A stretch of DNA of 64,000 bases from positions 29,312,402 through 29,376,401 of the forward strand of contig NC_088301.1 of the NCBI RefSeq assembly GCF_032854445.1. Reading direction: 5' to 3'. A program made the translations under genes and the position numbers. The stretch's first letter is position 1, and every line of letters starts with the position of its first letter. Shown piece after piece: positions 62,304-64,000 of the stretch. This DNA is from Liolophura sinensis (Eukaryota; Mollusca; Polyplacophora; Chitonida; Chitonidae). Below the pieces are notes generated by a model. The model was not told where the DNA came from. It was given only the letters and a program-made list of their open reading frames with translations, and ran no database searches.

Positions 62304-64000
<1,697 letters not shown>

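Overview
This is a window of animal nuclear DNA: AT-rich, intron-containing, dense in microsatellites and SINE-like repeats, with no operons and almost no long open frames. One SINE-like family has a tRNA-like head with A and B boxes and an (AAAT)n tail. Another has a conserved core around 'gggtcataccaaagac'. Frequent 'aggcctata' words add to a picture that suggests a marine lophotrochozoan, most likely a mollusc. That placement rests on recall of repeat style and was not checked by search.

Only one protein-coding gene can be supported. It is a complete six-exon phospholipid phosphatase (PLPP/LPP/wunen family, PAP2 superfamily) on the minus strand, from the start codon at 19632 to the stop at 8430. 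All five introns are GT-AG, reading phases match at every junction, and the joined product is 304 residues with intact C1, C2 and C3 catalytic motifs. An in-frame stop lies four codons before the ATG, and a GC box overlapping an inverted CCAAT box lies about 90 bp upstream.

Layout: 1-2340 is a 104-bp satellite that continues past the left edge. 2341-8429 holds dispersed repeats and the 3' flank of the phosphatase. 8430-19632 is the phosphatase gene; intron 4 carries 14 extra copies of a roughly 131-bp unit made from the 5' part of exon 5 plus its own splice acceptor. 19.7-47.9 kb has no recognisable gene and holds SINE copies, a diverged array with a period near 145 bp (25.5-26.1 kb), a TA-flanked MITE (30.05-30.29 kb) and two further repeat families. 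47.9-52.6 kb is a cluster of minisatellites with 34-, 51-, 8- and 21-bp units. 58.8-61.3 kb is a large array of 70-bp and 56-bp units. The last 2.7 kb has weak exon-like open frames that I do not call.

The most unusual feature is the exon-derived array inside the phosphatase gene. The acceptor of the nearest upstream copy would extend exon 5 by exactly 129 nt, in frame and without a stop. The other copies would shift frame or run into stops. Nothing here resembles a defence system, biosynthetic cluster or intact autonomous transposon.
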